Origin: Teichococcus wenyumeiae
Lineage (GTDB): Bacteria > Pseudomonadota > Alphaproteobacteria > Acetobacterales > Acetobacteraceae
Direction of reading: 5' to 3'
Assembly (NCBI RefSeq): GCF_003696345.1
Contig: NZ_RFLX01000006.1
Location: 62,001 to 126,000 of the forward strand
DNA length: 64,000 bases
Shown here: piece by piece, positions 44,872 through 53,266 of the stretch
Layout: every line of letters begins with the position of its first letter
Numbering within the stretch: position 1 is the stretch's first letter
Program-made: the position numbers and the translations under genes
The notes under the pieces: generated by a model
The model's input: only the letters and a program-made list of their open reading frames with translations
Database searches by the model: none
What the model was told of the DNA's origin: nothing

Positions 44872-46196
44872 GACGCATTCCCCGTGGTGGCGCCAGGGGC
44901 AGTGGCCGGCGGCTGCGCCGGGGCAGCACCAGGCTGCGGCGGGTCGCGCCGGCGCTGGCCGGGCTCAACGGCACCCGCTGCCGGCGCGGCGCGGGGCGCC
45001 GCCGTCTGCGGCTCGGCGGGCGTGACGCGGCTGCCGGCATTCAGCCGCAGCGCGCCGGAGGTCACCACCTGCTCCCCGGGCGCGAGGCCCTGGCGCACCG
45101 CCGCCTCGCTCTGCGTGACGGCGCCGAGCACGATGTCGCGCATCTCCACCGTGTTGTCCGGCTTCACCACGAAGGCATAGGCGCCGCGCGGGCCCTGCTG
45201 CACCGCCACCAGCGGCACCACCACCGCATCCTGGATCACTTCCATGCGGATGCGCAGGTTGACGAAGGCGCCCGGCCAGAGCCGCCCGCTGTCATTGGGG
45301 AAGGTAGCCTTCACGCGCACGGTGCCGGTGGCGGCATCCACGGCATTGTCCACGGTCAGCACGGTGCCGCGCTCCACCGGGTCGCTGGCCTGGGCGGGGA
45401 TGCTTTCCACCGGCACCGGGCCCGCGGCCATGGCGCGCAGCAGCCGCGGCAGCTCCTGCTGCGGCAGGCTGAAGGTGGCGGCAATGGGCCGTAGCTGCGT
45501 GACCGTGACAAGACCCTCGGCATCCGAGGAACGCACGATGTTGCCGGGATCAACCTGCCGCAAACCGACGCGCCCATCGATGGGGGAACGGATCACAGTG
45601 TAGTCGAGCTGTGTCTTGGCACTGTCGATGGCGGCCTGGTCCTGCTGGATCTGCGCCTCGAACATCGCCACCTGGGCGCGCTGGGTATCCACCTGCTGCC
45701 GCGTCACGCCACTGGCGGAGAGCAGCTGCTGGTAGCGCGCCAGGTCCACCTTGGCATTGGCCAGCTGGGCGGCGTCATAGGCCTTCTTGGCCTCGGCCTG
45801 GGCCAGGGCGGCACGGTAGGTGCGGTCGTCGATGCGGGCCAGGATGTCGCCGGCCTTTACCTCCTGCCCCTCCCGGAACAGCAGCTCCATGAGCTGGCCT
45901 TCCACCTGCGGCCGCACCACCACGCTGGCGAGCGCGGAGACGGTGCCCAGCGCATCGAGCGTCAGCGGCAGGTCGCGCTGCTCGGCGGTGGTCATGGTGA
46001 CGGGAATGGCCACGGCGCCGGGAGCACCGGGGCCGCCGCCAGGGCCACGCCCGCCACGCCGGCTGCCGGGAACGGCGGCAGGGGCGCTGTTGCCGGCCTC
46101 CTGCGCCGCCGAGCGCTGCTGCCACCACCACCAGCCGCCGGCCAGCACAGCGGCCAGCACCAGCAGCATCACGAGGAAACGGAAAAATCGAGACAT
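44868..46196 (-). CDS. RND membrane-fusion adaptor, MdtA-like
   Basis: A 442-residue adaptor with one N-terminal membrane anchor (about residues 5-27) and a Gly/Ala/Pro-rich linker. The lipoyl halves are visible as V-V-R-P-Q-V-E-G-Q-L (about 94-103) and R-S-P-I-D-G-R-V-G-L-R (about 203-213), with an alpha-helical hairpin between them. The C-terminus after residue 405 is a Pro/Ala/Gln-rich low-complexity tail, longer than in E. coli MdtA. It bridges the RND pumps and the outer-membrane factor. It lies 20 bp after the outer-membrane-factor gene. Confidence 0.85.
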   Translation of the reverse strand: MSRFFRFLVMLLVLAAVLAGGWWWWQQRSAAQEAGNSAPAAVPGSRRGGRGPGGGPGAPGAVAIPVTMTTAEQRDLPLTLDALGTVSALASVVVRPQVEGQLMELLFREGQEVKAGDILARIDDRTYRAALAQAEAKKAYDAAQLANAKVDLARYQQLLSASGVTRQQVDTQRAQVAMFEAQIQQDQAAIDSAKTQLDYTVIRSPIDGRVGLRQVDPGNIVRSSDAEGLVTVTQLRPIAATFSLPQQELPRLLRAMAAGPVPVESIPAQASDPVERGTVLTVDNAVDAATGTVRVKATFPNDSGRLWPGAFVNLRIRMEVIQDAVVVPLVAVQQGPRGAYAFVVKPDNTVEMRDIVLGAVTQSEAAVRQGLAPGEQVVTSGALRLNAGSRVTPAEPQTAAPRAAPAAGAVEPGQRRRDPPQPGAAPAQPPATAPGATTGNAS

Positions 46197-46216
46197 GAGG
46201 CTTCCTCGGGGAAAGG

Positions 46217-47614
46217 TCAGGGCCGCCTGGCCGCGCCGGGCTGCCAGCCGCCGCCAAGGGCGCGGAAAAGGCCGACCGCGGCCTGCAGGCGCTGCAGCCG
46301 CGCCTGCACCAGCTGGTTGCGGGCCGTGAACAGCGTCTGCTGGGTGTTCAGCAGCGTGATCAGGTTGATGGTGCCGGCGCGAAGCTGCGCTTCCGCGATG
46401 TCGGAGGCGCGCTGGGCACGGCTGGCGGCTTCCCGCCGCAGGTCTTCCTGCGCCGTGGTCTCGCGCAGCGCCACCAGCGCATCCTCCACATCGCTGAGCG
46501 CGGCGACGATGGCGCGGCGGTATTCCACCACCAGCTCCTCCTGCTGCGCACGGCTCAGTTCCACCCGGCCCTGGCGGGCGCCGTTGTCGAAGATCGTCTG
46601 GGTCACGCTGCTGGCCAGCGACCAGAACTGCGCCTCCGGCCGCAGCAGCGTGCCCAGCACGAGGCTGCTGAAGCCGCCCTGGGCCGAGAGCGTGACGCTG
46701 GGCAGCAGCGCCGCGCGGGCGGCGGCGACATCGGCATTGGCGGCCGCGAGGCTGGCTTCCGCCGACCAGACATCCGGGCGGCGGGCCAGCAGCTCGGCGG
46801 GCAGGCCGGGGGCGGCGGCGGGTACCCGCAGGGTGTCCAGCCCACCGGGCAGCACCTGCACATCCTCCGGCGGGCGGCCGACCAGCACGGCCAGGGCATT
46901 GATGCTCTGGGCGATGCTCTGCCGCAGGGAAGGCAACTGCGCTTCCTGCTGCGCCACCACTGTTTCCTGCTGCGCCAGGTCCAGCCCGGTGGCTACCCCC
47001 GCCGCGACCTGGGAGCGGATGACGGACAGGATGCGCCGCGCGGCCTGCAGGTTCTCTTCCTGCACCCGCAACTGCTCGCGCGTCGTCAGGATGTCGAAAT
47101 AGGTATTCGCGACGCTGGACTGGGTGGTCAGCATCACCGTGGCGGCGTCATAGCGGCTGGCCTGGGCCGAAAGGCGTGCGGCCGCCGCCGTGTTGCGGTT
47201 CAGGCCCCAGAAATCGACCTCGTAGCTGGCCGAGAGGCTGAGGTCGTAGGAAGTCGTGCGCCGGTTGCCGCCGCCGGTCTGGCGCCGGGAGGCATCTGCC
47301 CCGCCGGTGACCGTGGGCAGCAGCGCGGCACCAGCGATGCGCGCCTGGGCATCGGCCTGCCGCACCCGCGCGGCGGCGACGGCGATGTCGAAGGCGCCTT
47401 GGCTGGCCTCCTCCATCAGCCGGTTCAGTTCCGGGGCATTGAAGCCGCGCCACCAGTCGGGGTCCGGCCACTGGGCCGGCTGCCGCGCGGCGGCATCGCG
47501 GAAGCTGCTGGGCAGGGTGAGGCCGGATGGCGTGGCCTCGGGCCGGATGGCGCAGCCGGTCAGGGCCAGCAGGGCCAGGAAGCCGGCGGCCGGGAGGCGG
47601 ACGGCGGTGGTCAT
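46217..47614 (-). CDS. Outer-membrane efflux factor, NodT family
   Basis: A 465-residue TolC-type protein with a lipoprotein signal (L-L-A-L-T-G-C at about residue 21). The two-repeat helical barrel pattern is visible, with W-W-R-G-F-N-A-P-E-L-N-R-L near 54-66 and R-R-P-D-V near 273, the signature of NodT proteins. It provides the outer-membrane channel for the MdtABC-like system encoded downstream. Its start overlaps the sensor gene stop by 4 nt. Confidence 0.88.
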   Translation of the reverse strand: MTTAVRLPAAGFLALLALTGCAIRPEATPSGLTLPSSFRDAAARQPAQWPDPDWWRGFNAPELNRLMEEASQGAFDIAVAAARVRQADAQARIAGAALLPTVTGGADASRRQTGGGNRRTTSYDLSLSASYEVDFWGLNRNTAAAARLSAQASRYDAATVMLTTQSSVANTYFDILTTREQLRVQEENLQAARRILSVIRSQVAAGVATGLDLAQQETVVAQQEAQLPSLRQSIAQSINALAVLVGRPPEDVQVLPGGLDTLRVPAAAPGLPAELLARRPDVWSAEASLAAANADVAAARAALLPSVTLSAQGGFSSLVLGTLLRPEAQFWSLASSVTQTIFDNGARQGRVELSRAQQEELVVEYRRAIVAALSDVEDALVALRETTAQEDLRREAASRAQRASDIAEAQLRAGTINLITLLNTQQTLFTARNQLVQARLQRLQAAVGLFRALGGGWQPGAARRP

Positions 47615-48042
47615 TCGCGATTCTCGGGCATGTCGGCCAGCAGCCTGCGCCGGCCTTCGGGCGAAATCGCGGCGGTGGCCCGGGCCAGGCTGTCTTCATA
47701 GGCTTCGCTGAAGGCCGCCCAGCGGTGGCGCCCCTCGGCCATGGCGGCGCGCAGGGCTTCCTCGGAGAAGGGCTCGGCCCCGATGGCGCGGCCCACCTGC
47801 GGCCGGGCCTGCCACATGTCGCGCCGCAGCGGCTCCCAGCGCGGGCGGCTTTCCTCCATCACGCGGTGGAAGGTGGCGCGGTCCTCGGGGCCGAGCACGC
47901 GCTCCATCCGCGCCTGCAGGCCGCGCACGCCATGCGGCCGGCCCGCGTCGGGCCAGAACAGCAGCGCGCCGAAGACGAGGTTCAGGGCCAGCGACGCACC
48001 CAGCGCCGCCTTTAGGATCAGCTTTGCGGAAGAAGATGTCAC
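47611..48042 (-). CDS. Periplasmic heavy-metal sensor-like protein (CnrX/Spy-related)
   Basis: A 143-residue protein with one N-terminal membrane anchor (about residues 10-30) and a helical periplasmic domain. R-M-E-R-V-L-G-P-E-D-R-A-T-F-H-R-V-M-E (about 45-63) and later helices fit the metal-resistance/periplasmic-sensor family related to CnrX, ZraP and Spy. CnrX senses cobalt and nickel and releases an ECF sigma factor through its anti-sigma partner. Here it follows an anti-sigma gene with a 4-nt overlap, so it may act as the signal input. Few histidines and no cysteine are present, so the signal may not be a metal. Confidence 0.65.
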   Translation of the reverse strand: MTSSSAKLILKAALGASLALNLVFGALLFWPDAGRPHGVRGLQARMERVLGPEDRATFHRVMEESRPRWEPLRRDMWQARPQVGRAIGAEPFSEEALRAAMAEGRHRWAAFSEAYEDSLARATAAISPEGRRRLLADMPENRE

Positions 48043-48446
48043 TCGGTGCTCTCGATCATCGCGATCTGGCGCGGGGCGCTGAAATCAGGCGCCTCGGAAA
48101 GGGGGGCGAAGGTCAGCCAGAGGCCGCAGGCCAGCAGCGTCGCAAGGGCGCCGCCGCCGAAGGGCAGCAGCGGCCGCAGCCAGGCCAGGGCGCCGGGGCG
48201 TTCCGGCAGCGGCATGCGGGCCACCCGCCCGGCCACATGCGTCCGCATCCGGGCCAGGGTGGCGGCGTCGGGCAGGGCGCGGCTCTCCCGCAGGGCATCC
48301 TCCAGCGTGGCGGCGCGGTGCAGCAGCGCCTGCGCCTCCGGGGAGGCCATCAGCAGGACGCGGGCGGCCTGCGCCTCGGCCGGCGGCCAGCGGCCGAGGT
48401 CGGCGCCATGGGCGTCCAGCAGGTGTTCGAAACGGGACATGCGCAT
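48039..48446 (-). CDS. Membrane anti-sigma factor (probable)
   Basis: A 135-residue protein with a cytoplasmic N-terminal part (F-E-H-L-L-D-A-H-G-A-D-L-G-R-W-P), and a single membrane helix (about residues 89-112) before a short periplasmic tail. The size, topology and position directly after the ECF sigma gene are those of an anti-sigma factor. No zinc motif (H-x3-C-x2-C) is present. GAGGAGG 6 nt before ATG 48446 supports the start. It would hold the ECF factor inactive until the periplasmic sensor signals. Confidence 0.65.
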   Translation of the reverse strand: MRMSRFEHLLDAHGADLGRWPPAEAQAARVLLMASPEAQALLHRAATLEDALRESRALPDAATLARMRTHVAGRVARMPLPERPGALAWLRPLLPFGGGALATLLACGLWLTFAPLSEAPDFSAPRQIAMIESTE

Positions 48447-48456
48447 CGGGGCCTCC

Positions 48457-49086
48457 TCAGCCACCACCCAGCCGTGCCGCCAGGAAGTGCCGCGCGCGCC
48501 GCAGCAGCCCTTCCAGCGCACGGGGGGAGACGGAGAGCGCCGCCGCCGCCTCGGCGCCCGGCATCTCGGCGTCGTAGAACAGGGCCAGGGCGGCCCGCTG
48601 CCGCGCCGGCATCTCGTCCAGCGCACCGGCCAGCATGGCGCGCTGCTGGCGGGTGGCGGCGCGCTGCTCCGGGTCGGCCTCCGGGGCCGGGGTATCCTCG
48701 GAAGGCGCGGGGGCCACGCGGCCGGCGGCGCGGGCATGGTCGATGGCCAGGTTGGTGGCGATGCGGTGCAGCCAGGTGGAAAAGCGCGCCTTTGAAGGGT
48801 CGAAGCGCCCGGCGGCCTGCCAGGCGCGCAGCATGGCCTCCTGCGCCACGTCCTCGGCGGCGGCGGCATCCCCGGTGACGCGATACGCCAGCCTGTAGAG
48901 CCGGGGCAGGTGGCGCAGCGAGAGCTGGTCGAAGGCCAGGCGGTCGCCATCCGCCGCCCAGGCGATCAGCGTCTCGTCACTCGCGCCGTTGCGGTCACGT
49001 TGCAGGATGGCGGAAGTCTCGGCACGAGGCGCGATGGCGGGCTCGATCCGGCCGGGGGCCGCGTCCAGGAGGAAGGAAAGAAACAT
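48457..49086 (-). CDS. ECF sigma factor
   Basis: A 209-residue group-4 sigma factor. Region 2 is at about residues 45-115 (R-L-Y-R-L-A-Y-R-V-T-G-D-A-A-A-A-E-D-V-A-Q-E, then F-S-T-W-L-H-R-I-A-T-N-L-A) and region 4 at about 150-205 (L-D-E-M-P-A-R-Q-R-A-A-L). The N-terminal 40 residues are a non-conserved extension; a start nearer residue 40 is possible, and TTG 49131 is a less likely earlier one. It is the first gene of the operon and probably turns on its own promoter together with the RND genes. Confidence 0.8.
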   Translation of the reverse strand: MFLSFLLDAAPGRIEPAIAPRAETSAILQRDRNGASDETLIAWAADGDRLAFDQLSLRHLPRLYRLAYRVTGDAAAAEDVAQEAMLRAWQAAGRFDPSKARFSTWLHRIATNLAIDHARAAGRVAPAPSEDTPAPEADPEQRAATRQQRAMLAGALDEMPARQRAALALFYDAEMPGAEAAAALSVSPRALEGLLRRARHFLAARLGGG

Positions 49087-49143
49087 GGGCTGCCGTTGTT
49101 CTCCCCGGTGATACGGCGAGCCAGCGCGCAACCCATGCCATCA

Positions 49144-49170
49144 AACGCAGAAATTTTGTATCGGTTGTTA
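49144..49170 (-). promoter_or_regulatory. Candidate ECF-type promoter of the sigma/RND operon
   Basis: On the minus strand, T-AACAAC (49164-49170) as -35 and CGTT (49144-49147) as -10 are separated by exactly 16 bp with an A/T-rich spacer, the classic AAC-N16-CGTT ECF layout. The -10 lies 57 bp before the sigma gene start, and the -35 overlaps the upp stop codon. It was found by eye only. Confidence 0.4.
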
Positions 49171-49821
49171 CTTGGTGCCGTAGAGCCGGTCGCCGGCATC
49201 GCCCAGGCCAGGGCGGATATAGGCGTGGCTGTCCAGTTCGCGGTCGATGGAGCAGGTGAAGACCGGCACGTCCGGATGCGTCTCGGTCAGCACCTTCATG
49301 CCTTCCGGGGCCGCCAGCAGGCAGGCGAAGCGCAGCTGGGTGGCGCCGGCCTGCTTCAGCCGCGTCAGCGCGGCGGCGGCGGAATGGCCGGTGGCCAGCA
49401 TGGGGTCCACCACGATCACCAGCCGCTCGCCCACGTCCTCGGGCAGCTTCAGGTAGTATTCCACCGGCTCCAGCGTCTTGGGGTCGCGATAGAGGCCGAT
49501 ATGGCCGACGCGGGCGGAGGGGACGAGGTCCAGCATGCCTTCCGCGATACCGTCGCCGGCACGCAGGATGGAGACGATGCAGAGCTTCTTGCCCGCCAGG
49601 ATGGGCGCCTGCATGGTTTCCATCGGCGTCTCGATCTCGCGCGTCTCCAGCGGCAGGTCGCGGGTCAGCTCATAGGCCATCAGCAGGCTGATCTCGCGCG
49701 CCAGCTGGCGGAACTTGCCGGTGGAACTGTCCTTGTGCCGCATCAGGGTCAGCTTGTGCTGCACCAGCGGGTGGCCGATGACCGTCACTTGCTTCGGTGT
49801 CTGGGCGGGGGGCTCGGCCAT
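49168..49821 (-). CDS. upp: Uracil phosphoribosyltransferase
   Basis: A 217-residue enzyme of pyrimidine salvage, making UMP from uracil and PRPP. The PRPP loop reads [16 protein letters not shown] (about residues 134-149), and the uracil-binding C-terminus has [18 protein letters not shown]. Full length for the family. ACAGGAGAA is 9 nt before ATG 49821. It is divergent from the Bug receptor gene, with a large palindrome in between. Confidence 0.95.
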   Translation of the reverse strand: MAEPPAQTPKQVTVIGHPLVQHKLTLMRHKDSSTGKFRQLAREISLLMAYELTRDLPLETREIETPMETMQAPILAGKKLCIVSILRAGDGIAEGMLDLVPSARVGHIGLYRDPKTLEPVEYYLKLPEDVGERLVIVVDPMLATGHSAAAALTRLKQAGATQLRFACLLAAPEGMKVLTETHPDVPVFTCSIDRELDSHAYIRPGLGDAGDRLYGTK

Positions 49822-49912
49822 GGAAAAGGGTTCTCCTGTCAGGGGGGGGCGGCTTTGGGGGCTGCTCTTCCGTCACGACGGCTGCCATGTCCAGACCCAT
49901 GTTGGTTTGGAA

Positions 49913-49950
49913 GTTTCGTGCGAAACGTTCCGTGGAATTTTCCATAGAAC
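49913..49950. promoter_or_regulatory. Two adjacent palindromes between upp and the Bug receptor gene
   Basis: GTTTCG-TG-CGAAAC occupies 49913-49926. Immediately after it, GTTC (49927-49930), TGGAA (49933-49937), TTCCA (49940-49944) and GAAC (49947-49950) form a 24-bp nested dyad. The TGGAA/TTCCA core resembles IclR-type operators. The position, 85 bp before the receptor gene, suits an operator for the transporter-linked gene pair. Confidence 0.5.
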
Positions 49951-50034
49951 GAATCGCGTTGCGCATTTACTGAACTCCCGGCAACGATGTGGTCCTCTGC
50001 CGCGCCCATGGCGCGGCCAGTAGGGAGCCGGACC

Positions 50035-51018
50035 ATGAAGCGTCGAGACATCTTGCGGAGAGGCGGCCTGGCTGCCGGCCTCGCGGCCTTGGCGTCCCCC
50101 GCCGTGTGGGCGCAGAGTGGCGCCTGGCCTAACCGGCCTATCCGCATGATCGTGCCCTACACCCCCGGAGCGGCCACCGATGCCATGGCGCGGCTGGCGG
50201 CCATGAAGCTGCAGGAGCGGCTGGGCGTGACCGTGGTGGTGGAGAACCGCCCGGGCGGCAGCGGCACGCTGGGCGGGCAGCTTCTGCTGCAGGCGCCGGC
50301 GGATGGCTATACCATCATGGGCTCCGCCTCCATCCACCCCATGGCGCGCCACGTCATGAAGGACGTGCCCTACGACCCGGTGCGGGATTTCCTGCCGCTG
50401 GCACGCAGCGCGCGCGGCCCCTGCGTGCTGGTGATGGACCCGCGCCGGCCGGAAACCACCCTGGCCGAGGTCATCGCCGCCGCGAAGGCGCAGCCGGGGA
50501 AATGGTCCTTCGCCACGTCTTCCCTCGGCGCCGCCGGGCATCTGGCCAGCATCGAGTTCAACCGCTCCGCCGGCACCGGGATCGAGATCGTGCCCTATCG
50601 CGGTTCCGCCCCCGCGCTGACCGATGTGGCGGCGGGCAATGTGCAACTGATGTTCGACCCCGTGCTGGCGACGCTGCCGATGATCCGCGGCGGGCAGTTG
50701 CGCGGCCTCGGCATCGCCACGCCCGCGCGCACGCCGCTGGCGCCGGAACTGCCGACGCTGGCGGAATCCGGCCTGCCGGGTTTTGAATTCTATTCCTGGT
50801 ACGGCGTCTGGGGCCCGCGTGGCCTGCCGCCGAAGATTGCGGCACGCATCAACACCGCTATCGTCGAGGGGCTGCACGAGCCGGAGATGGTGCGGCGGCT
50901 GGCGGGGCAAGGATTTGAGCCGGTGCGCGAGACCATTCCCGAGATCGAGGCCGCCATCGCGCAGGATGTCCGGCACAGCGCCGAACTGCTGCGCGTCGCG
51001 AAGTTCGAGCCGCAATAA
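50035..51018 (+). CDS. Bug-family tripartite tricarboxylate receptor protein
   Basis: A 327-residue periplasmic protein with a Tat-like signal (K-R-R-D-I-L-R-R-G-G, cleaved after V-W-A near residue 26). P-N-R-P-I-R-M-I-V-P-Y-T-P-G-A-A-T-D and V-V-V-E-N-R-P-G-G-S-G-T-L-G-G are the Bug signature, and the fold ends in the normal two-lobe pattern. It would bind a carboxylate for a TctAB-type transporter, but no tctA or tctB gene is in the window. A SnoaL-like gene follows 19 bp later. Confidence 0.9.
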   Translation: MKRRDILRRGGLAAGLAALASPAVWAQSGAWPNRPIRMIVPYTPGAATDAMARLAAMKLQERLGVTVVVENRPGGSGTLGGQLLLQAPADGYTIMGSASIHPMARHVMKDVPYDPVRDFLPLARSARGPCVLVMDPRRPETTLAEVIAAAKAQPGKWSFATSSLGAAGHLASIEFNRSAGTGIEIVPYRGSAPALTDVAAGNVQLMFDPVLATLPMIRGGQLRGLGIATPARTPLAPELPTLAESGLPGFEFYSWYGVWGPRGLPPKIAARINTAIVEGLHEPEMVRRLAGQGFEPVRETIPEIEAAIAQDVRHSAELLRVAKFEPQ

Positions 51019-51037
51019 GAAAGTTCAGGAAGACCGC

Positions 51038-51505
51038 ATGAGCATCCAGGCTACCGCCCCCGTCGATCCGCAGGACCACGCGCTGGTGCGCGACTGGTTC
51101 CGCGAGCTTTCGGACCATGTCCAGGCCGTGGATTTCGCGGCGGCGCGGCATCTCTTCGCCGATGACTTCATCGCCTTCGGCACCTACAGCAACTTCGTGC
51201 CCGGCCGCGACAATGCCGAGGCCAACCAGTGGCGCAAGGTCTGGCCGACCATCGACGGCTTCACCTGGCGGCTGGACGACGTGCAGGCATTGGTTTCGCC
51301 GGACCGGCTCTTCGCCGTCGGCATGGCGGTGTGGGATTCCACCGGCTACCTGCCGGATGGAAAGCCTTTCGACCGCAAGGGCCGCGCCACCTGTTCCTTC
51401 GCGCGGGAGAAGGTGGGCGAGCCCTGGATCGCGACGCATACCCATATGTCGCTGTTCCGGGGCACGCCCGATGTCTCGCACGGCAACAAGCCGTCGCGCA
51501 GTTAG
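51038..51505 (+). CDS. SnoaL/NTF2-like protein
   Basis: A 155-residue cone-shaped alpha+beta barrel protein of the nuclear-transport-factor-2 superfamily: an N-terminal helix D-W-F-R-E-L-S-D-H-V-Q-A-V-D-F, then F-A-D-D-F-I-A-F-G-T-Y-S-N-F-V-P-G, and beta strands with W-I-A-T-H-T-H-M-S-L-F-R-G. Members include SnoaL cyclases, ketosteroid isomerases and steroid or polyketide enzymes, as well as many of unknown function. AGGAAGA lies 5 nt before the start. Co-transcription with the Bug receptor suggests it acts on the imported compound. Confidence 0.75.
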   Translation: MSIQATAPVDPQDHALVRDWFRELSDHVQAVDFAAARHLFADDFIAFGTYSNFVPGRDNAEANQWRKVWPTIDGFTWRLDDVQALVSPDRLFAVGMAVWDSTGYLPDGKPFDRKGRATCSFAREKVGEPWIATHTHMSLFRGTPDVSHGNKPSRS

Positions 51506-51508
51506 GGC

Positions 51509-52462
51509 TTACCCCAGGTGGCGGTTGATGGCCGCCACCACATCGGCCTGCGCCTGCCGCGCCTTGGTCAGCAGGCTGGTCTGGCCCAGGAAGCCGTGCG
51601 GCACGCCGGAATAGACCTTCAGGTCATGCGGGATGCCGGCTTCCGTCAGGCGCTGGACCAGCTTCAGCGTGTCGTCCAGCAGCGGGTCCAGCCCGGCGGC
51701 GATCAGCAGCAGCGGCGGCAGGCCTTCCACCGGCGCGTTCTGCGGCGCCGCGCCGGCATCGTCGCGCGGCGTATCGGCGAGGTAGTGTTTCCAGAACCAG
51801 TCCAGCCGCGCAGTGGAAAGCCCGAAGCGCCCGTCACCCAACTCGTGGTGCGAGGGCGTGTCATGGTCGGTGGACAGCATGCCATAGACGATGACGCCCA
51901 GGCGCGGCTGCCATTCGCCGCCATCGCGCAGCCGCAGCAGCGCCGCCAGCGCGCCGTTGCCGCCGGCGGAATCGCCGCCGATGCCGATCCGCTCCGGGTC
52001 AATGCCCAGGTTGGCGGCTTCCGACCACAGCCAGCGCATTACCGCGACGATCTGTTCCACCGCCGTGGGGTAGGGGTGCTCCGGCGCTAGGGCATATTCC
52101 AGGCCGACCACCACCACGCCGGCCTGTTCCGCCACCTCGCGCTTCCAGCGGTCCAGCGTGTCAATATTGCCCAGCGCGAAGCCGCCGCCATGCACATGCA
52201 GGTAGGCCGGCAGCACGCCCGTCTTGCCCTTGGGGCGGTAGATGCGCACCGGGGTCGGCGGCGTGGTGGGCAAGGTATGGTTGGAAATCTCCGCTTCCGG
52301 CCCGCCTTCGTTGAGGAAGGCCTGGTAGCGGTAGGTGGTGGCACGGGCCTCGGCGACAGGCTGGGTCAGGATATCGCCATTGGCCAGCCCGCGCTGCCGG
52401 AAGGTCTCCTGCGCCGCGAGAACCTCGGGGTCAGGCTGGGGGGCAGGGGGCAGGTCGGTCAT
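51509..52462 (-). CDS. Alpha/beta hydrolase, hormone-sensitive-lipase family
   Basis: A 317-residue esterase with the HSL oxyanion motif H-G-G-G-F-A-L-G (about 90-97), the nucleophile in G-D-S-A-G-G (about 163-168), an acid in D-P-L-L-D-D (about 255-260) and the histidine in G-V-P-H-G-F (about 286-291). It would cleave small carboxyl esters or lactones. It ends 3 bp after the convergent SnoaL-like gene, and its start is 66 bp behind the DUF533 gene. Confidence 0.88.
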   Translation of the reverse strand: MTDLPPAPQPDPEVLAAQETFRQRGLANGDILTQPVAEARATTYRYQAFLNEGGPEAEISNHTLPTTPPTPVRIYRPKGKTGVLPAYLHVHGGGFALGNIDTLDRWKREVAEQAGVVVVGLEYALAPEHPYPTAVEQIVAVMRWLWSEAANLGIDPERIGIGGDSAGGNGALAALLRLRDGGEWQPRLGVIVYGMLSTDHDTPSHHELGDGRFGLSTARLDWFWKHYLADTPRDDAGAAPQNAPVEGLPPLLLIAAGLDPLLDDTLKLVQRLTEAGIPHDLKVYSGVPHGFLGQTSLLTKARQAQADVVAAINRHLG

Positions 52463-52528
52463 CGCGGCTCGCGCTCCGGTATCTTGGGGCGGGCAGCTTG
52501 GCAGAGCTTCCGTTTCGGCACCAGACGG

Positions 52529-53245
52529 TCAGCCGCCGCCGGCTGCATCCGCCTCGGCCGAGAGACGCGCCGCGAGGCCTGGCGGCAGCTTCAGCCGATG
52601 TGCCAGGGCATCGAGATAGGTCCGCTCGGCCGGGTTGTCCGGGTCGATGGCCAAGCGGCTGGCGAGGAAGAGTTCCGCCGCCTGTTCCGGCGTGCGGGCA
52701 CTGGCGGCAATGGCGTCCAGGTCGGCGGGGCGGGAGAGCGCGTCGAAGACCAGTGCCTTGGCCTCAGCATCCAGCCCGGCCTGTTCGACCTGGGCGAAGA
52801 TGGCCTGCTGCTCGGCGGCATCGATATGGCCATCGGCCTTGGCGGCGCCGATCATGGCGTGCACCAGCGCCAGGGCGAAGGGCTGCCCGTCGGCGGCGGG
52901 GCGTTCCGGCAGGAAGCTGTCATTGGCCGGCGGGGCGCCGCGCGCCTGCTCCTGCTGCCAGTTCTGGTAGGCGCGGTAGGCCAGCGCGCCCAGCGCCGCG
53001 GCGCCACCATGGCTCAGCACGCCGCCGATGCCCTTGCTCTTCTTCTTGCCGCCCAGCAGCAGCCCGATCAGCCCGCCGGCACCGGCGCCGCCCAGAAAGC
53101 CGGCGGGAATGCCGCCCGGCAGCCCGGTGCCAGGGCGTGACGCGCCCTGCCCACCCGTGGCCTTTTTCAGCAGGCCACCGAGCTGGCCGGTGCCCTTTCC
53201 GTCAGGGCCGAGGAAGCGGTCGAGGAGGGACTTGGCGTCGATCAT
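52529..53245 (-). CDS. DUF533/TerB-like protein
   Basis: A 238-residue protein. The first 20 residues form a helix, followed by a glycine-rich stretch (about 30-75, including G-F-L-G-G-A-G-A-G-G-L-I-G-L-L-L-G-G-K-K-K) that can insert in or lie along the membrane. The C-terminal half (about 115-235) is a TerB-like helical domain with A-M-I-G-A-A-K-A-D-G-H-I-D-A-A-E (about 131-146), which binds metal in tellurite-resistance TerB. DUF533 proteins (YebE type) are of unknown function. It lies 21 bp behind the MerR gene and could be transcribed with it. Confidence 0.75.
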   Translation of the reverse strand: MIDAKSLLDRFLGPDGKGTGQLGGLLKKATGGQGASRPGTGLPGGIPAGFLGGAGAGGLIGLLLGGKKKSKGIGGVLSHGGAAALGALAYRAYQNWQQEQARGAPPANDSFLPERPAADGQPFALALVHAMIGAAKADGHIDAAEQQAIFAQVEQAGLDAEAKALVFDALSRPADLDAIAASARTPEQAAELFLASRLAIDPDNPAERTYLDALAHRLKLPPGLAARLSAEADAAGGG

Positions 53246-53266
53246 GCTCTTCAGATCGGGATAAGA

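Noticed and set aside
49087..49131. TTG 49131 as the ECF sigma start
   Set aside because: Adds 15 residues without similarity to sigma factors; ATG 49086 is simpler.
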